Part shown: positions 34,496 to 45,654 of the stretch, piece after piece | Numbering within the stretch: position 1 is the stretch's first letter | Layout: each line of letters opens with the position of its first letter | Assembly (NCBI RefSeq): GCF_027744825.2 | Contig: NC_071334.1 | Location: forward strand, 41,703,437-41,767,436 | Source: Synchiropus splendidus | Taxonomy: Eukaryota > Chordata > Actinopteri > Syngnathiformes > Callionymidae | Reading direction: 5' to 3' | Length of the DNA: 64,000 nucleotides | The notes under the pieces: model-generated | What the model was told of the DNA's origin: nothing | The model's database searches: none | Seen by the model: only the letters and a program-made list of their open reading frames with translations | Program-made: the position numbers and the translations under genes

Positions 34496-37472
34496 CAAAA
34501 GTGATTATTACCCCCATGTTAAACTTGGTGATAGCGTGGCATTTTCAGGTATGTGTGATGAATTTTTCAGTACAGAAGAGATCAAACAATATTGTACTAT
34601 TTTCAAATTGAAACCATCCATCCATTCACAGCCTTGATGGATTACAGGGGCAACGTTTTAAGCAGAAGGGCTCATGCTTCTGTCTACTCCCTCTTCCCAG
34701 GACGAGCAAGAGTCATGATCTCTTGAGCTGGCCTCCTCCCAGTAGAGCGTCTCCTCAGACATGTGCTAAAGGCATTCTAAATTAAATGTCAATACCAAAC
34801 GCATCAATGATCCCATCCTCGATGACTATGCTTTTCGTCCCATTTTAGGGTGCCCTGCAGATGCTTGTCTCCAGTGCCTTGTTTGTTTGGTCACTACCAC
34901 AGGCTGTGACAGAAAATAGGACCAGCACTGTTAACCAAGAGCTTTGGCTCTCAGTGACGGTCTGACTGTCGACATGCCACGATGTGCACTGACACAAACA
35001 AGATGACTTGTTTTGGGACCATAAAATAGTTCTAAATAATTGTGATCTTCAAAGAGTTGTATATATACTCTAACAGACAAACCAACAAACAGATCACTTC
35101 TACATTTCACAACAAACCTTCCTATCCTAATCAAGAGTGATGACAAAATTCAAGATAGTTTCCCATTCAAGCTGCAAAGCGAGCACTCTCATGAAGCTAT
35201 TAGCAATAAAGACGATCAATTCTAATTTCATTCCCATTGCTCGAGACACCTTTACTTTAGCTGTAATGATTGGTAATAAAAGGTGCAAAACAAAGTCAGC
35301 TGGAAGTGAGATCATGAGCCATATGTTGCTTCCGCTATGTGCTGTTTTACCACAAACGTCTTCAACATACAGTTGCTCTAAGATGACTATTTGCAGCATA
35401 CTGAGGACACTCGACAGCAGATTGGTTGGTGGACTGCTGATGGGCAGTCAAAAGTATTTAGGTGGTGTTTAAATGTGAAATAGAAAAATAAGCTTGAACT
35501 TGTGGCCGCTTCATCAAAACGCTGAGAAGCATCTTCTCCCAATGTCTGACCACCATTCTGCACAAGGAGCATGGTTGTTATGGGCATGTTTTGGCTGGTC
35601 CTTGGAAACCAAGGTTGGTAACTACATGACTTGTTATTTAGTTTTGCTTAATTGGAACTTTCTTCGCAACATCTCCCAGCAACTTCAAAAAAAGATGCTT
35701 AATATTCCATCTGATTTGCATTTAAAAAAAAAACAAAAAACAAAAGAGAAAAAAATCATACCATTCAAAATGACTCAAAATAAAAGCTTTTCTTCTTTCA
35801 CCTTCGACTGGGAAGCTGTTCAAGATTTGTTTGTAGCCACACTTTGAATATCTAATGTTATTTTGAATGTCTCTTTCAGTGTTCAAATATTTACTTCTTA
35901 TTGATCTGGCCTCTGCCCCAAGCCCTCGGAGGTGAGGCTGAAATACAGAGTCGATTATATTAATGTTATTATCTAGCATTAATAAAACATCACTTCTTGT
36001 CAGAACTTGGAATGACCACGCGTGGTATTTAGATGAAGATATTGAAGTTGACTAAGGTTACCTTCAAAAAGTTCAGGTTTGGAGAACTGCCAGCAAGGCA
36101 TAAAAACAAACGAGTTTGACAATGAGTCAAAATGTTCAGAATTCTCCTGCTTTGCTGGAGGTGCTGAAAAGATTGAATAATGAAATTTACTTGAAGAACC
36201 CAATGAACGCAGATGAAAAGACACTGACATCTAAGAGAAAGTTGCAAATACTAGTCGAGCTGCATTTCTGCATTGGCACTGAGCGTGGAAGTCATTAGTT
36301 TAACATAGCTATACATAGATTCTGTCCACTCAGAGACGAGTTGCTCGTATCCGCAAGTTCTGTGTCGAACAATGTCCCCGAAAGTGGCCAATTATTGTTA
36401 ATATCAAACTACTCTATCATTGTAATGAGCAGCAGACGATCATTCTGATGCAGGCGTCCCGTGGACGTGAGCAGCACTCACTCGACAGAGAAGCCAGTCA
36501 CAAACACAAATAGGTTTATTTTCTCAAAGCATTACCAAACAAGAAATTAGAGAATTGAAATTTAAGCCGATTCCTCCCTGTGGTGTCCATGAACCACGAA
36601 GTAGGTGACCACAGAGCTGCTGAAAACACTGAAAACACATGTCCCTGGCCAACCTCACAAGTCTTTGACGACATGTATTTCAGTGTTGACTCTAAACAAA
36701 GCTCAATGCGTCGTCGATAGACTCCACTGTATCTTATCATTATCATTAGTATCGCTTTGTTTGTGCTCCAGTGCTAATGATTAGTGCACAAGCTCCATTT
36801 GCGCATGCGTCGCGCTGTCTTCTTATGAGTTGCTAGAACATTACAGCGCCTCTACAGCCAGGCCATGCACATTGTTTACATTCAGTTTTTACTGAGCACT
36901 TTTTTGAAACCTGGTACGAAAAGTGTTCGGATAGGAAAACGTGTCAGTCCGTGCAGAGGTTACAATTTAGGGTCAAAATGTGGGCAACAATTGTATATTT
37001 CCACTTGATGATGGTACTGCTTGGGTGAGAGAGCAAGTACTGCAGATGAACTTATTGCTGCAGCATGTTGTTTTCCTGTTTTGCTGAATTTAATTCAAAA
37101 ACAGTTCTCCATCTGCATCTGTACACCCCAACCACCAGTTTTTGAAAACGGTGATGATGAATCTTTTGCCCCAGAAGTCTTACAGACTAGTGCTCACTCG
37201 ACAACAGATGTTGAGGTTATGAAACGCTGCTCAAATAACCTGAACTCTTCGCCACTTGGTTATTGTATTGTATTTCACAAACACGAGTTTGATAGTTTGG
37301 GTCAGTTTGGGTCACAGCAACTTATTTCGCATCTGCTTGGCTAGGGTTCATGCCTGACCCTGGCTTCCTGTCAGTTGGTTCCTGTGTGCTGAAGACCGTA
37401 GCGTTAAACTGCAGTCCTATTGCGGGCCTTGCTTGCTGGTTGCATTATCACACGGACGAGTAGCTTCTTAAC
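34496..37472. other. Mostly unique DNA
   Basis: CCATCCATCC near 34615 followed by CTGATGG-like words could be a worn LINE 3' end, but the match is poor. Several 100-codon frames (35137-35472, 35494-35847, 37021-37344) have no domain. The A-rich tract at 35720-35760 explains the lysine-rich part of one of them. Confidence 0.4.
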
Positions 37473-37650
37473 GTTCATTAATGTTTTGGCAGCCATTTCA
37501 GTTTCAGCTTAGTTCTCGTCTTTTGGATGAAAATAGTTGTTCGTTTAAGTCACATTTTAGTCATTTCATTTCATTGCAGTCTACTTGAAATACTTTTTGT
37601 CTAGTTTTATGTGACGAAAACGCAATAACCTTTTAGTCAGGGAGAAATGA
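37473..37650 (+). repeat. Family E-like fragment, copy E4
   Basis: AGTTCTCGTCTTTTGGATGA, GTTGTTCG, CACATTTTAGTCATTT, TTTTTGTCTAG and GTGACGAAAACGCAATAAC carry the GACGAAA/TTTTAGTC word set of the family, but alignment with E1 is looser than for the other copies. Confidence 0.45.
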
Positions 37651-38504
37651 TTATAATAATAGTTATGAGAAACAAGAGGGGATACAATTACCGTATTTAT
37701 CATTGCATACAAATGAATGTAGGTACATCAACTATGTCAAATAAACGTGTGCACCTGAGCGGTATTTATATTACAAACACACACATTATTGTGACGTATT
37801 GCAAATATGTCATAAATATATGACAAATGCAACAATGTTCAGAATACATTGACCCCAACAATACATTTGGATTATTGATCCTTTGCTTTTAAACCACATA
37901 TTGCCACATACCACATAATGCACTGAATATTAGTCAAAATTGAAATGTATCTCGACTGCTGAGTTTTTCATTTAGCTGAAAGATCACTAGGCACAGTGAC
38001 ACACATAAACAACTGAACTGACGTTAGCATATCCAAGCTAAATTAAGTTGGAGATCACCAGTGCGAACCAAACTAATTCAAGCCCATCACCAGTTCATCT
38101 GCACCAAGACTTGTGTGGGAAAAGTTGTGTAATCCTTGTCTGATAGCATCAACATATGGTGTGTTAACAGCACTAGTTGTGACTCACCTACGAACAACCC
38201 TCACTACGGTTAGCCCTCAGGTGCCATTTCATTATTTTGTAGCGGCATTTGTGACTGGCCTGTTCCTCCACTGTGCATTTGGGTTTCGCTTGGGAGTGAT
38301 TGTAAACAAAGTACCGACACAAATCTATGCATCGTTTTTGACCACCAAGTGGCATCGCTGCCATAGTCCATGAATCAATAAGCGCTGCATCTGGGCGGGT
38401 GGTGGGCGTTTCCAAACATGGGCACTTTGTCTGACAGATATTGCGGATTTCACAGACAAGAATGTCACACATTTTGAATGTCTCACAGACCATTTCCATA
38501 GATT
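37651..38504. other. Unique DNA, nothing recognised
   Basis: An AT-rich stretch precedes 38100. The frame at 38113-38373 shows a hydrophobic run but no family likeness or supporting signals. Confidence 0.4.
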
Positions 38505-38640
38505 CTTGTCAACGAAACTCACAGACATAACCGTTGCAAGGACCCATGTTTAGTTTGCCATTGTCATCTTATCATCATGAAAATAAGGGTTGAAATATTT
38601 TCATCATTGTTATCGTTGATGAAAACAACATTGATTAGCA
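38505..38640 (+). repeat. Family E piece, copy E5
   Basis: GTCAACGAAACTCACAGACA, TAACCGTTGCAAGGACCC, ATGTTTAGTTTG, ATCATGAAAATAAGGG, GAAATATTTTCATCATTG and GATGAAAACAACATTG align with 31990-32145. Confidence 0.7.
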
Positions 38641-40117
38641 CATCGCATTTGATCGCCACTTTAGGATGTCTGGACTTAACTTGGATTAAAAAAAAACAAT
38701 TGTCGAACTGAATGGACAAGACAAGACTTTATTAGGTGACTCAGATGTATTTGTCCTACAGTCTTTACAATGCTGGATCAGTTCCTTTTGACTGCTAAAA
38801 AACAGGAGCATAGAAAACAAGAGGATGACTGCGGTGCTTCCAAGCAAGTCATCTCCGGCAGCAAGCCAAGCTATCATTATCTGTTTAAGAGCCTCCGTCC
38901 CTATGGATCATCATTACGAGGAGCATTAGAAAATACTTTGATTAAACTCCTCTAATCCAGCACAGACAGCTGCAGTCCATTCACAGCTGCCTAATCTCCC
39001 TGCCACTAAATACCAGCGAGACAATGGACAACAAATGGCAACTTTCATGAAAGCGCGGGCTGAAATAAAGGAGGGAGAAAACAAAGAAAAAGAAGGAGAG
39101 AGAGGGAGGGGAGAACTGATTCCTTCATCAAAAGGACGGGAGGTAAACTGTTCTGATGGAGAGCCATATGATACCAGGAGAAAACTGATGCTTTAGGAGA
39201 AAGAAAGGAGAACACAGAAGAAGACATGCAGAGTGAGGGATTTAAGGTGAATAGTAGAGACTGAAAGAAAAAGGGAGCAAGAGAGAAGAGCCATGTGAGT
39301 GGAAGGACGGTGGGTGAGATGGAGCAGATTCGAATGATGGAGTTGCGTCGCCCCTCGACTGGCAGATGAAACAGAGCTCAAAGAGGAGGGATCCCTTCTG
39401 CTGGAGACTACAAACATGCTTGTGATGGGGGATGCAGCAATCAAGATGAGAGGAGAGTACAGCGAGGAATGAAACTACTCATTGGTACAAATCACCGCAG
39501 GGAGGTTATGCAGGGAGGTTATCAGGGCCGTCAGCAATCACTATAATGACAACACAGTGCAACATGATAGTTACAGCACTCAAAGAAAATCATTTGCCGG
39601 GGTCCAGGGAAGACATGGCCAAGCGGGCAGCTTCATAAATACTGGTCTATCACAGAGAGTCTGAGTGTGTGTATCTGCCTTGCAGCACATGATGATGGGT
39701 GTGTTGGCTGCAGTTCAGCGGACGATGAAGGGTAGGTGAGTGTGCGGTGTGTGGGATGTGTCTGTCACTAACCATGTATGGCCATCAGTACTTACCTTCT
39801 CACTGATTGTTCACGGTTTTGATATGACATTTTCAAATAGCAGATTGCTCGACACATCTAGAGTGAGAAACCGTCAGGATTACTAATGGGGAGCAGTTTC
39901 CCAGCTAACAAGTGGCTTTCTTTAAATGGAGGAAAAAAGTACATTGGCATAAACTGAGGCTGAATTCATGCTACTAGCCACTATCTAATGTTGTAAGGTA
40001 AGCAAATGGGATCGGCTGACCAATGGGTGGCTGGATCGAGGCACAGGTTTACAAAAGTCTGGAATGAGACTTGTGCTTGTACAGCAGATCGCCCTGATGT
40101 TGTGCAACATGCAAAAT
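38641..40117. promoter_or_regulatory. Unique block; 38860-39030 candidate enhancer, then purine-rich tract
   Basis: 38860-39030 has a TCF-type CTTTGATTAAA (38935-38945), CTCTAATCC and two CAGCTGC words within a short stretch of unique sequence. From about 39055 to 39440 the plus strand is strongly purine-rich (GGAGGGAGAAAAC, AGGAGAGAGAGGGAGGGG), which can form unusual DNA structure. No gene is recognised. Confidence 0.2.
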
Positions 40118-40281
40118 TTCCGGCACTGAAGAAAAAAAAAAAGTTTTTAGCTGTTATTAGCAGTCAGCGCACTGCTAGTCGAGTTCACACAGACCGGAAC
40201 TGGAAGAGAACTTGATGGGCGATAAACCCTAATTTTGGGCAGAGAAGAAACAGACCCGACACCAAAGTAATGCCCGTTATT

Positions 40282-40335
40282 TTTATTCAAGTTAGTCTTT
40301 GGTTTAGATGCATAGAAAGTTTTCTTTCTATGCAT
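40282..40335 (-). terminator. Perfect hairpin followed by AATAAA (minus strand)
   Basis: ATGCATAGAAAG (40308-40319) and CTTTCTATGCAT (40324-40335) form a 12-bp perfect stem with a TTTT loop on the plus strand. On the minus strand AATAAA (40287-40282) follows about 20 bp later. The position after the last open piece of the zinc-knuckle unit fits a 3' end. The stem does not match the histone stem-loop consensus. Confidence 0.35.
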
Positions 40336-40633
40336 TGGGGCCGGGATCAAAGGTGAGAGCAGCTGACTGGTCTCTCTGAGAGGAGCAGCAATGATCACCG
40401 CGGCTGTGATCCGGACAGCTGGGCTCACCCTGGTCCTCAGACCAGCGATGGCGTTCCCTCGGGAGCTGGCTGTGAGGCTGTGGTGGTGGGGGGACCATGG
40501 CGGCTGCGTAAATGCGGTCCTCGGTTAGGAAGAAGTACATGCTCCCGTATGTCCTGATTATTTTTCCGGCCTTGTACTCACTCCGCCGTCATCTGCTAGA
40601 GCTAGACACCATTCCACTGCGCGATGGTGGCTC

Positions 40634-41367
40634 TGTCAGTGCCGGGTGGGATGGTCACTCCTCCCAGGGCTGGTTGAGCTGGGGGCTGAGGGAGCGGGAA
40701 CACTGCGCCGCCAATCCAAGCCCTCCACCTGGCAGTACGCTCCATACTGCACGACAGGCGGTCCTATTGCCAGAGTGTCAGCCTCGTGCCTGGAATAGTT
40801 CTGGATTTCTTCTAGCTGTGAGCAGACATGTCGTCGTGCCCTGCATTTAGTCTCGCCATACATCGCCAGCAGGCCGTCAGTGGTTGGTTCTTGAGTTTGC
40901 GGTGGAGGGAGCCCAACATCCATACGATGAGCGGCAAATGCCATGAGGCGCAGGAGAAGATCTGCCTGACTCAACCCCCCAGGGACTCAGCCAACTCTGT
41001 GAACTCTGTGTCTCCAGATCCACCTCATAGCAGCGCCTGGTGTCGCTCTCATCCAACTCATCCTATGGCTTGGAAACAGGAGATGCTGATCCCTAATCGT
41101 AGGGGGGAGAGCCTGACAGGCCTGACAGGCCTCACAGTCCGTGGCGCAATGCTGCGGGTCCAAACAGCTGAAGCAGAACTGTAGGAGGTCGAAGTCAGGT
41201 ATAGTACCCCCATAGTTCACGCAGTCTCTCCTGTCAACTTTCATAGCTGATGATGAGAGCTTTATGTCTGCAAAGGGTTTTGTACAACTGTACTTTCTCT
41301 TACTTTCTTTGACTGCTGTCCTTAGTGCGTGTAGGAGTAAGGAGGGTGAAGCATTGTTATGGCACCA
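40634..41367 (-). pseudogene. Gag-like zinc-knuckle reading frame, broken
   Basis: On the minus strand the frame is open from just below the TATA word to a TGA near 40985 and then, in the same frame, to a TGA near 40634. The first ATG at 41244 (G at -3) gives 85 codons. Residues 24-37 read CFSCLDPQHCATDC, an exact CX2CX4HX4C knuckle (41175-41134), followed by two more cysteines at residues 40 and 43. This motif binds zinc and RNA in nucleocapsid parts of retroelement Gag proteins and in some host RNA-binding proteins. The extra CxxC and a later xHLLF could fit BEL/Pao-type Gag, which is speculative. Around residues 58-85 the frame reads unnaturally (tryptophan and arginine rich), while another frame gives DELDESDTRRCYEVDLE, so a frameshift is likely. 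The part after the stop (LSQADLLLRLMAFAAHRMDV and on) again reads like protein. A third piece in another frame is open at 40540-40328. I cannot name the protein. Confidence 0.45.
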
Positions 41368-41482
41368 ATTTTATAGGGGGGTAGTCTGCCTCCATTGGGT
41401 GGCGAGTTCATTTTTTTTTTTCTTCACTGCCGGAACTGGGTTCCGGGAGAATATCCAATAGCGACGCCAATATCCAATAGCG
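41364..41482 (-). promoter_or_regulatory. Promoter-like cluster: CCAAT words and a TATA box, minus strand
   Basis: On the minus strand TATAAAAT lies at 41375-41368. CCAAT-type words lie at 41398-41394 (CCAAT on the minus strand) and at 41455-41459 and 41474-41478 (CCAAT on the plus strand). The last two sit inside a 14-bp direct repeat, AATATCCAATAGCG (41450-41463 and 41469-41482). Another CCAAT at 41365-41369 overlaps the TATA word. A start site would be expected near 41345, about 100 bp before the ATG at 41244. A short upstream frame begins with the ATG near 41356. Confidence 0.4.
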
Positions 41483-42034
41483 GTCCACACTGAAGGAAAA
41501 CTAAAGCAGTATTGGAACTCAGGTGGATTTAGTTCCAATGTTCTTTTTAATCTGGAAAAGGGAGTTGTTGAAGGTGATTCTAGAGTTTGGAGGCAAAACT
41601 ATGAACTAACTAAACTAACTAAATTGCTATTTGAATGTTGTGACACTTTTGTGACCTATTTGCTGCACTGAGTTTAACTTAATTACCTGGTGTCTTTATT
41701 TTCCAGACAAATTGTTTCTCACAGGTGACTCCATTAATCGAATCTCCATGGCTGCATCACTTCCTCTCTTGATGTTTGATGCAAAGGCTGACTGAGGCAA
41801 CAGTAGACGGTGAGATGAGAACATTTGTCCACCAGACGTCTCTGTAAAGAGAGGGAAAAGCGGCTGTGTGGAATACATGTGTGGAAGGTAGTCCTGCAAT
41901 TTTTTTCCCCACGTTGAGCCTACAGTAGAGAGGACAGTTCCAATGTGTTCTGGTCATTCAAGAAGGAGAAATGCAACTAAACCGAGAAAAAAATGGAGCA
42001 ATGTAAAGGACTTGGATGTGTGTGGGTGTGCACA
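41483..42034. other. Unique DNA, nothing recognised
   Basis: A CTAACTAAACTAACTAAA run near 41607 is a short tandem repeat. Nothing else is recognised. Confidence 0.4.
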
Positions 42035-42470
42035 TGTATTAATATTCTTGTATAGACCAATATTTGATGAGACACTGATCTTGTGAGGACATTTTGGCAA
42101 GTCCTCATATGGTTTTAGGGTGAAAACGTCAAAATAACTTAGCCATATAGTTAGCCATGTCCTTCGGATGGTTCGGTTTATTTAGTTTCATCTAAGGATG
42201 AAAGGCTGGGGAAATGTCAATGAGAGGTCCTCACAAAGACTGTGCGACAAACCTGCATATGTGTGTGTTTGCGTGTTGGTGGAGAGGTGTTTCCAATTAT
42301 TGGAAAAACACCTCCTTTTGAGGTCATTTGGCTTAGTTGGGACTGTTGTGATGGTCCTAACAAGGTTATGCCTGAATTTAGGATGAAGACTTCATTATAA
42401 TTGGGTTTCAGTGTGGTTCAGAGTCCTGGTTAAGGTTAGGTTGTGATTTGGACGGTTAGGTTAGATAGAA
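42035..42470 (+). repeat. Family B, two partial copies joined by a palindrome
   Basis: The first part (42035-42280) holds CTTGTGAGGACATTTTGGC, CCTCATATGGTTTTAGGG, AGGCTGGGGAAATGTCAATG and GAGGTCCTCACAAAGAC. The second part (42290-42465) holds CACCTCCTTTTGAGGTCATT, TATAATTGGGTTTCAGTG and GTCCTGGTTAAGGTTAGG. At the joint, GGAGAGGTGTTTCCAAT (42281-42297) faces ATTGGAAAAACACCTCC (42299-42315), a near-perfect palindrome. Confidence 0.8.
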
Positions 42471-43624
42471 ATACAAACGTGTGTGTGGATGTCCACGTTT
42501 GTGTTGGACAGAGCAGTGGACTTATTATTTGAGTAAGTTTCTTGTTCCAAGTTTTCATCGATTTCATGAAAAAGAGAAAAATCTGATTGTTAAATGACAC
42601 AGCAGAAAAACATTAAGTCAAATCTCAAACCTTAGTCATCAGAACAGTCATCAGAATTTGATTCAAGGCGAGACATTCTTTGTTTCCATCCCAAGTTCTG
42701 ACCGTCGGTGCTAAGGCTGGAAATCATTCTCTCCTCAATCTGAGTTGCACTCACCTTGCATCTGCTATACTTCAACGGGTACAGCTGCTGCACCCAGGGG
42801 AAACAAGCTTGCTTTATAGGCAAATGGGTGAACTTTCAGAAAATCAGAGGGATGAAGTAAAATAATCAAATAATCAAAAAATCAGAAAGAAATAAAAGTG
42901 CAAAATATCTATTTATTTTCAATGCTACATGAGACTTGAGATCATAGTTCCTGCCTCCTGTGCTGCCTGCATAGTACCATGTCATACCAAATGTTGGATA
43001 CGCTGTTTAGGTTTTAATCATTCTGAAGTATCAATATTTTTGTCAGCATAGTAAATAAAGTATATGGTGTCACAGGGTTTATTCTTTTGTTTTGTTTGTC
43101 ATAGTACCTGATTTATTAAGCCTTTCCATGTGCCATACACATCAAGAGTCAACACTTATTTATTTATCTTTCTAATGTCTTGTGATCAACTAATCTAAAC
43201 TAAAGTCAGTTAACATGAAACAAGATATGATGTATATTCACTGTTTGTATGACATTAAATTGAAATATCCCAGACTCTGTGTTACCAAGATTAAGCAGTC
43301 AAAATAGCAAAATGATCCATTTTGAGGATTCCAGTCCCTTCAATGCCAGTGAAAAATCTGGGATCGTTTCACAGCTATCATTAAAACACACACTCTTAAA
43401 ATGATTCTCAGCCAAATGAAAGGGAACCTCTGCAACCTTTAAACTAAACGCTATGATTGTTTTATTATTGCAATACGCAACACGTGACTGCATGTGCAAT
43501 CGAGGATGTTTAATGAGCCATTACTGGTGAAGGAAACCCAATCGATCGCAGGCTGTCGTTGGACAACGCTGATCAATTGTACTGTATTGGCTTCGTTTCC
43601 AACTCATTAACTGCTGTAAAGTTT
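42471..43624. other. Unique DNA, nothing recognised
   Basis: No gene or shared repeat is seen. 42860-43250 is AT-rich. Confidence 0.4.
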
Positions 43625-43920
43625 GTGTGTCTGCGTGTGGATGTGTGTGTGTGTGTGTGTGTGTGTGAGCATGTTTTGCTATACTTGGGAGTACAGTACC
43701 AAGTCCTGACCAGCCACCTTCTTGTGAGGACATTTGGGCATGTCCTCACAAGGTTTAGAGAGCTGTCTGTAAAAGCAGCCTGTTATAATTGGGTTTCAGT
43801 TTGGTTCAGAGTCCTGGTTAAGGTTCTACCATGTGTCTTAGATGGTTTGATTTATGGGGAGAGGCTGGGGAACGGGTCATGGCAAAGAGAGGTCCTCATA
43901 AGTATAGAGACACCAGTATG
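43625..43920 (+). repeat. Family B, fullest single copy, with a 13-bp perfect hairpin
   Basis: A (GT)n run (about 43644-43668) is followed by GTACCAAGTCCTGACCAGCC. Then comes the hairpin CTTGTGAGGACAT (43721-43733) with ATGTCCTCACAAG (43740-43752) around TTGGGC. The order continues with TATAATTGGGTTTCAGTTTG, GAGTCCTGGTTAAGG, GAGGCTGGGGAACGGGTCAT and GAGGTCCTCATAAG. This copy defines the order used to orient the others. No coding frame is shared among copies. Confidence 0.85.
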
Positions 43921-45316
43921 TACGTGTGTGTGCGTTTTCAATGGTGTGTTTGCATAAACACACTTGAGGTAGCAGTGCAGACTTGGACGCATGTGGGGCA
44001 CTGATTACTCTTATTAGCGGGCTGGGAATTCTGCGCTGGTCCAGAAGGCACCACAGCGTGGCTAACATATATGTGTGTGCATCGACACAGACGTGCAAAG
44101 TCAGAAATGTGAGCCAAGAAGTCCCAGCCGAAGCTCAACACGTTTCCCCTCGCTCAGGAGAAGATCTTAGCAATGATGAACTGCTAATATGTCACCTTAT
44201 GTTTTTCCCAGGGTTCATTTGGGTTCCAAATAGATACGAAAAGAGGAAGAGCCGCCACCTGTCTTTTGCCAAATCCACTCAGGACCAGACGAGAGTGACT
44301 CATTTGTATGTCATAAATGAATGTTGGTGCAGAAACTTCTGCTGCCCGACCCCCACCTGCAGCTGGACGATCAAACGACTGACCTCTGAATCGTTTTGAG
44401 AGGATTTTTGGTTCATAGCCAAGTTAGAAGAGTCATGCACCAGCGAACTGAGCATTGAACTGTTGATCGGTTCGGATCTTCTCTTTTCTTTTGGTTGATT
44501 TGTGTGCTGTGGAAAGAAGGCGATGAATATGTTCTATGCTAAGATAAGATTCTGCTCTCAAACCTCACTGCAGCCAAATCTTTCTCTGACTCTCTGATCC
44601 CCACTTTTCTTTCTTTTTACCATTGGTCACTCCTGATTTCAATAGAATGAAATTGCTTAAAATCTGAGAACAAGACTGCAATTGGTGTTGCGGATGAAAT
44701 GAAATAAAAAAAAGACAAAAATCAAAATGTTCTTCTTTTCATATTTATAAACAATGACGATCAACCTGAGACACAGACAAATCCACTTCCAGGACGTCAA
44801 GCCTTTTGGCTGTGGGTTTTGATTTCACTGAAGTCCCACTGTCCACAGCAGAATGAAGTGAGTTTAATGGATTGATTTCATGGATTTAAAGGATTGTGGC
44901 GCATTTTATTTTCGCTACTACCGCACGCACCATCTGGACAAGTGCACTACTCATGTGCAAGTGAAACACACGACTGTCACTCTACCTCGTGACACTCGGC
45001 GGACAGTTGACCTCTGAGTCGAAGGTGGGGGAGATGGATGGGGATCCTTTATATAGTGCAAAATGAAACTACCCTTCGGATTACTCAGTCGCTCATACTT
45101 ATTATAAATAGAGACCTACAACTGCTGCATGTGTTTCCGAGTTATGTAATGTGGACTAATCAAAATAAGCCATAAGAAAACACGTGATCAGTCACCAGTT
45201 CATTTTTCTAATTCTGTTTTGTATATGTGTTTCTAATGTCGGGAAAGGTTTGCCCGGGGAGTCATTTTGTGTAGGACAGCCACTACTCATCAGCACTCTA
45301 CGTGACCACCATAATC

Positions 45317-45318
<2 letters not shown>
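43921..45318. other. Unique DNA, nothing recognised
   Basis: The 138-codon frame at 43983-44399 (plus) has no domain, and its neighbours give no exon signals. I regard it as chance. Confidence 0.4.
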
Positions 45319-45361
<43 letters not shown>

Positions 45362-45462
45362 TATATATAGATATATATATATAGATATATATAGATAGAT
45401 AGATAGATAGATAGCTATGGATATATAGATAGATATATAGATAGATATATAGATATATATAA
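45319..45462. repeat. Compound (TA)n/(TAGA)n microsatellite
   Basis: A TA run of about 40 bp passes into interspersed TATATAGA and (GATA)n units to about 45462. The [12 protein letters not shown] frame across it on the minus strand is an artefact. Confidence 0.93.
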
Positions 45463-45654
45463 AGCAGGGAAAGACATGGTGGAATGCATATAATACCTGC
45501 ATAAAATGTCGCCTAATGATTTCCGGGGGAGTCACAGGAGTGAAGTGAGAATGCCAGCAGCGTGCCTTTGTCAACCTCTCCCTCGCTGCTTCCACACCAT
45601 CCATAGCCAAAGAGACCAGCTCCCTACTGTAAGATGATTGGCTTCCACAGACGT

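Larger units (their letters stand above)
40118..41435 (-). mobile_element. GC-rich unit bounded by a 25-bp inverted repeat
   Basis: The left end, TTCCGGCACTGAAG plus eleven A (40118-40142), is inverted at the right end (41435 down to 41411) with one mismatch in 25. Near these ends a split direct repeat is also shared: CGAGTTCA (40179-40186 and 41403-41410) and CCGGAACTGG (40194-40203 and 41430-41439). The interior is clearly more GC-rich than its surroundings and carries, on the minus strand, promoter motifs, a zinc-knuckle frame and an AATAAA signal. No target duplication is seen. It could be a DNA transposon, a decayed retroelement with foldback ends, or a captured gene fragment. Confidence 0.5.

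Noticed and set aside
34609..34800. A LINE 3' end suggested by CCATCCATCC
   Set aside because: Only the opening words fit. The following sequence cannot be followed as any family that I know.
38113..38373. A frame with a hydrophobic stretch that might be a membrane protein
   Set aside because: The hydrophobic run is short and surrounded by unrelated sequence. No family likeness is seen.
40308..40335. The 12-bp stem as a histone-type 3' stem-loop
   Set aside because: The stem sequence and loop do not match the conserved histone stem-loop, and no histone frame is present.
43983..44399. A 138-codon plus-strand frame
   Set aside because: The composition is unremarkable, there is no motif, and no likely splice sites or promoter are nearby.
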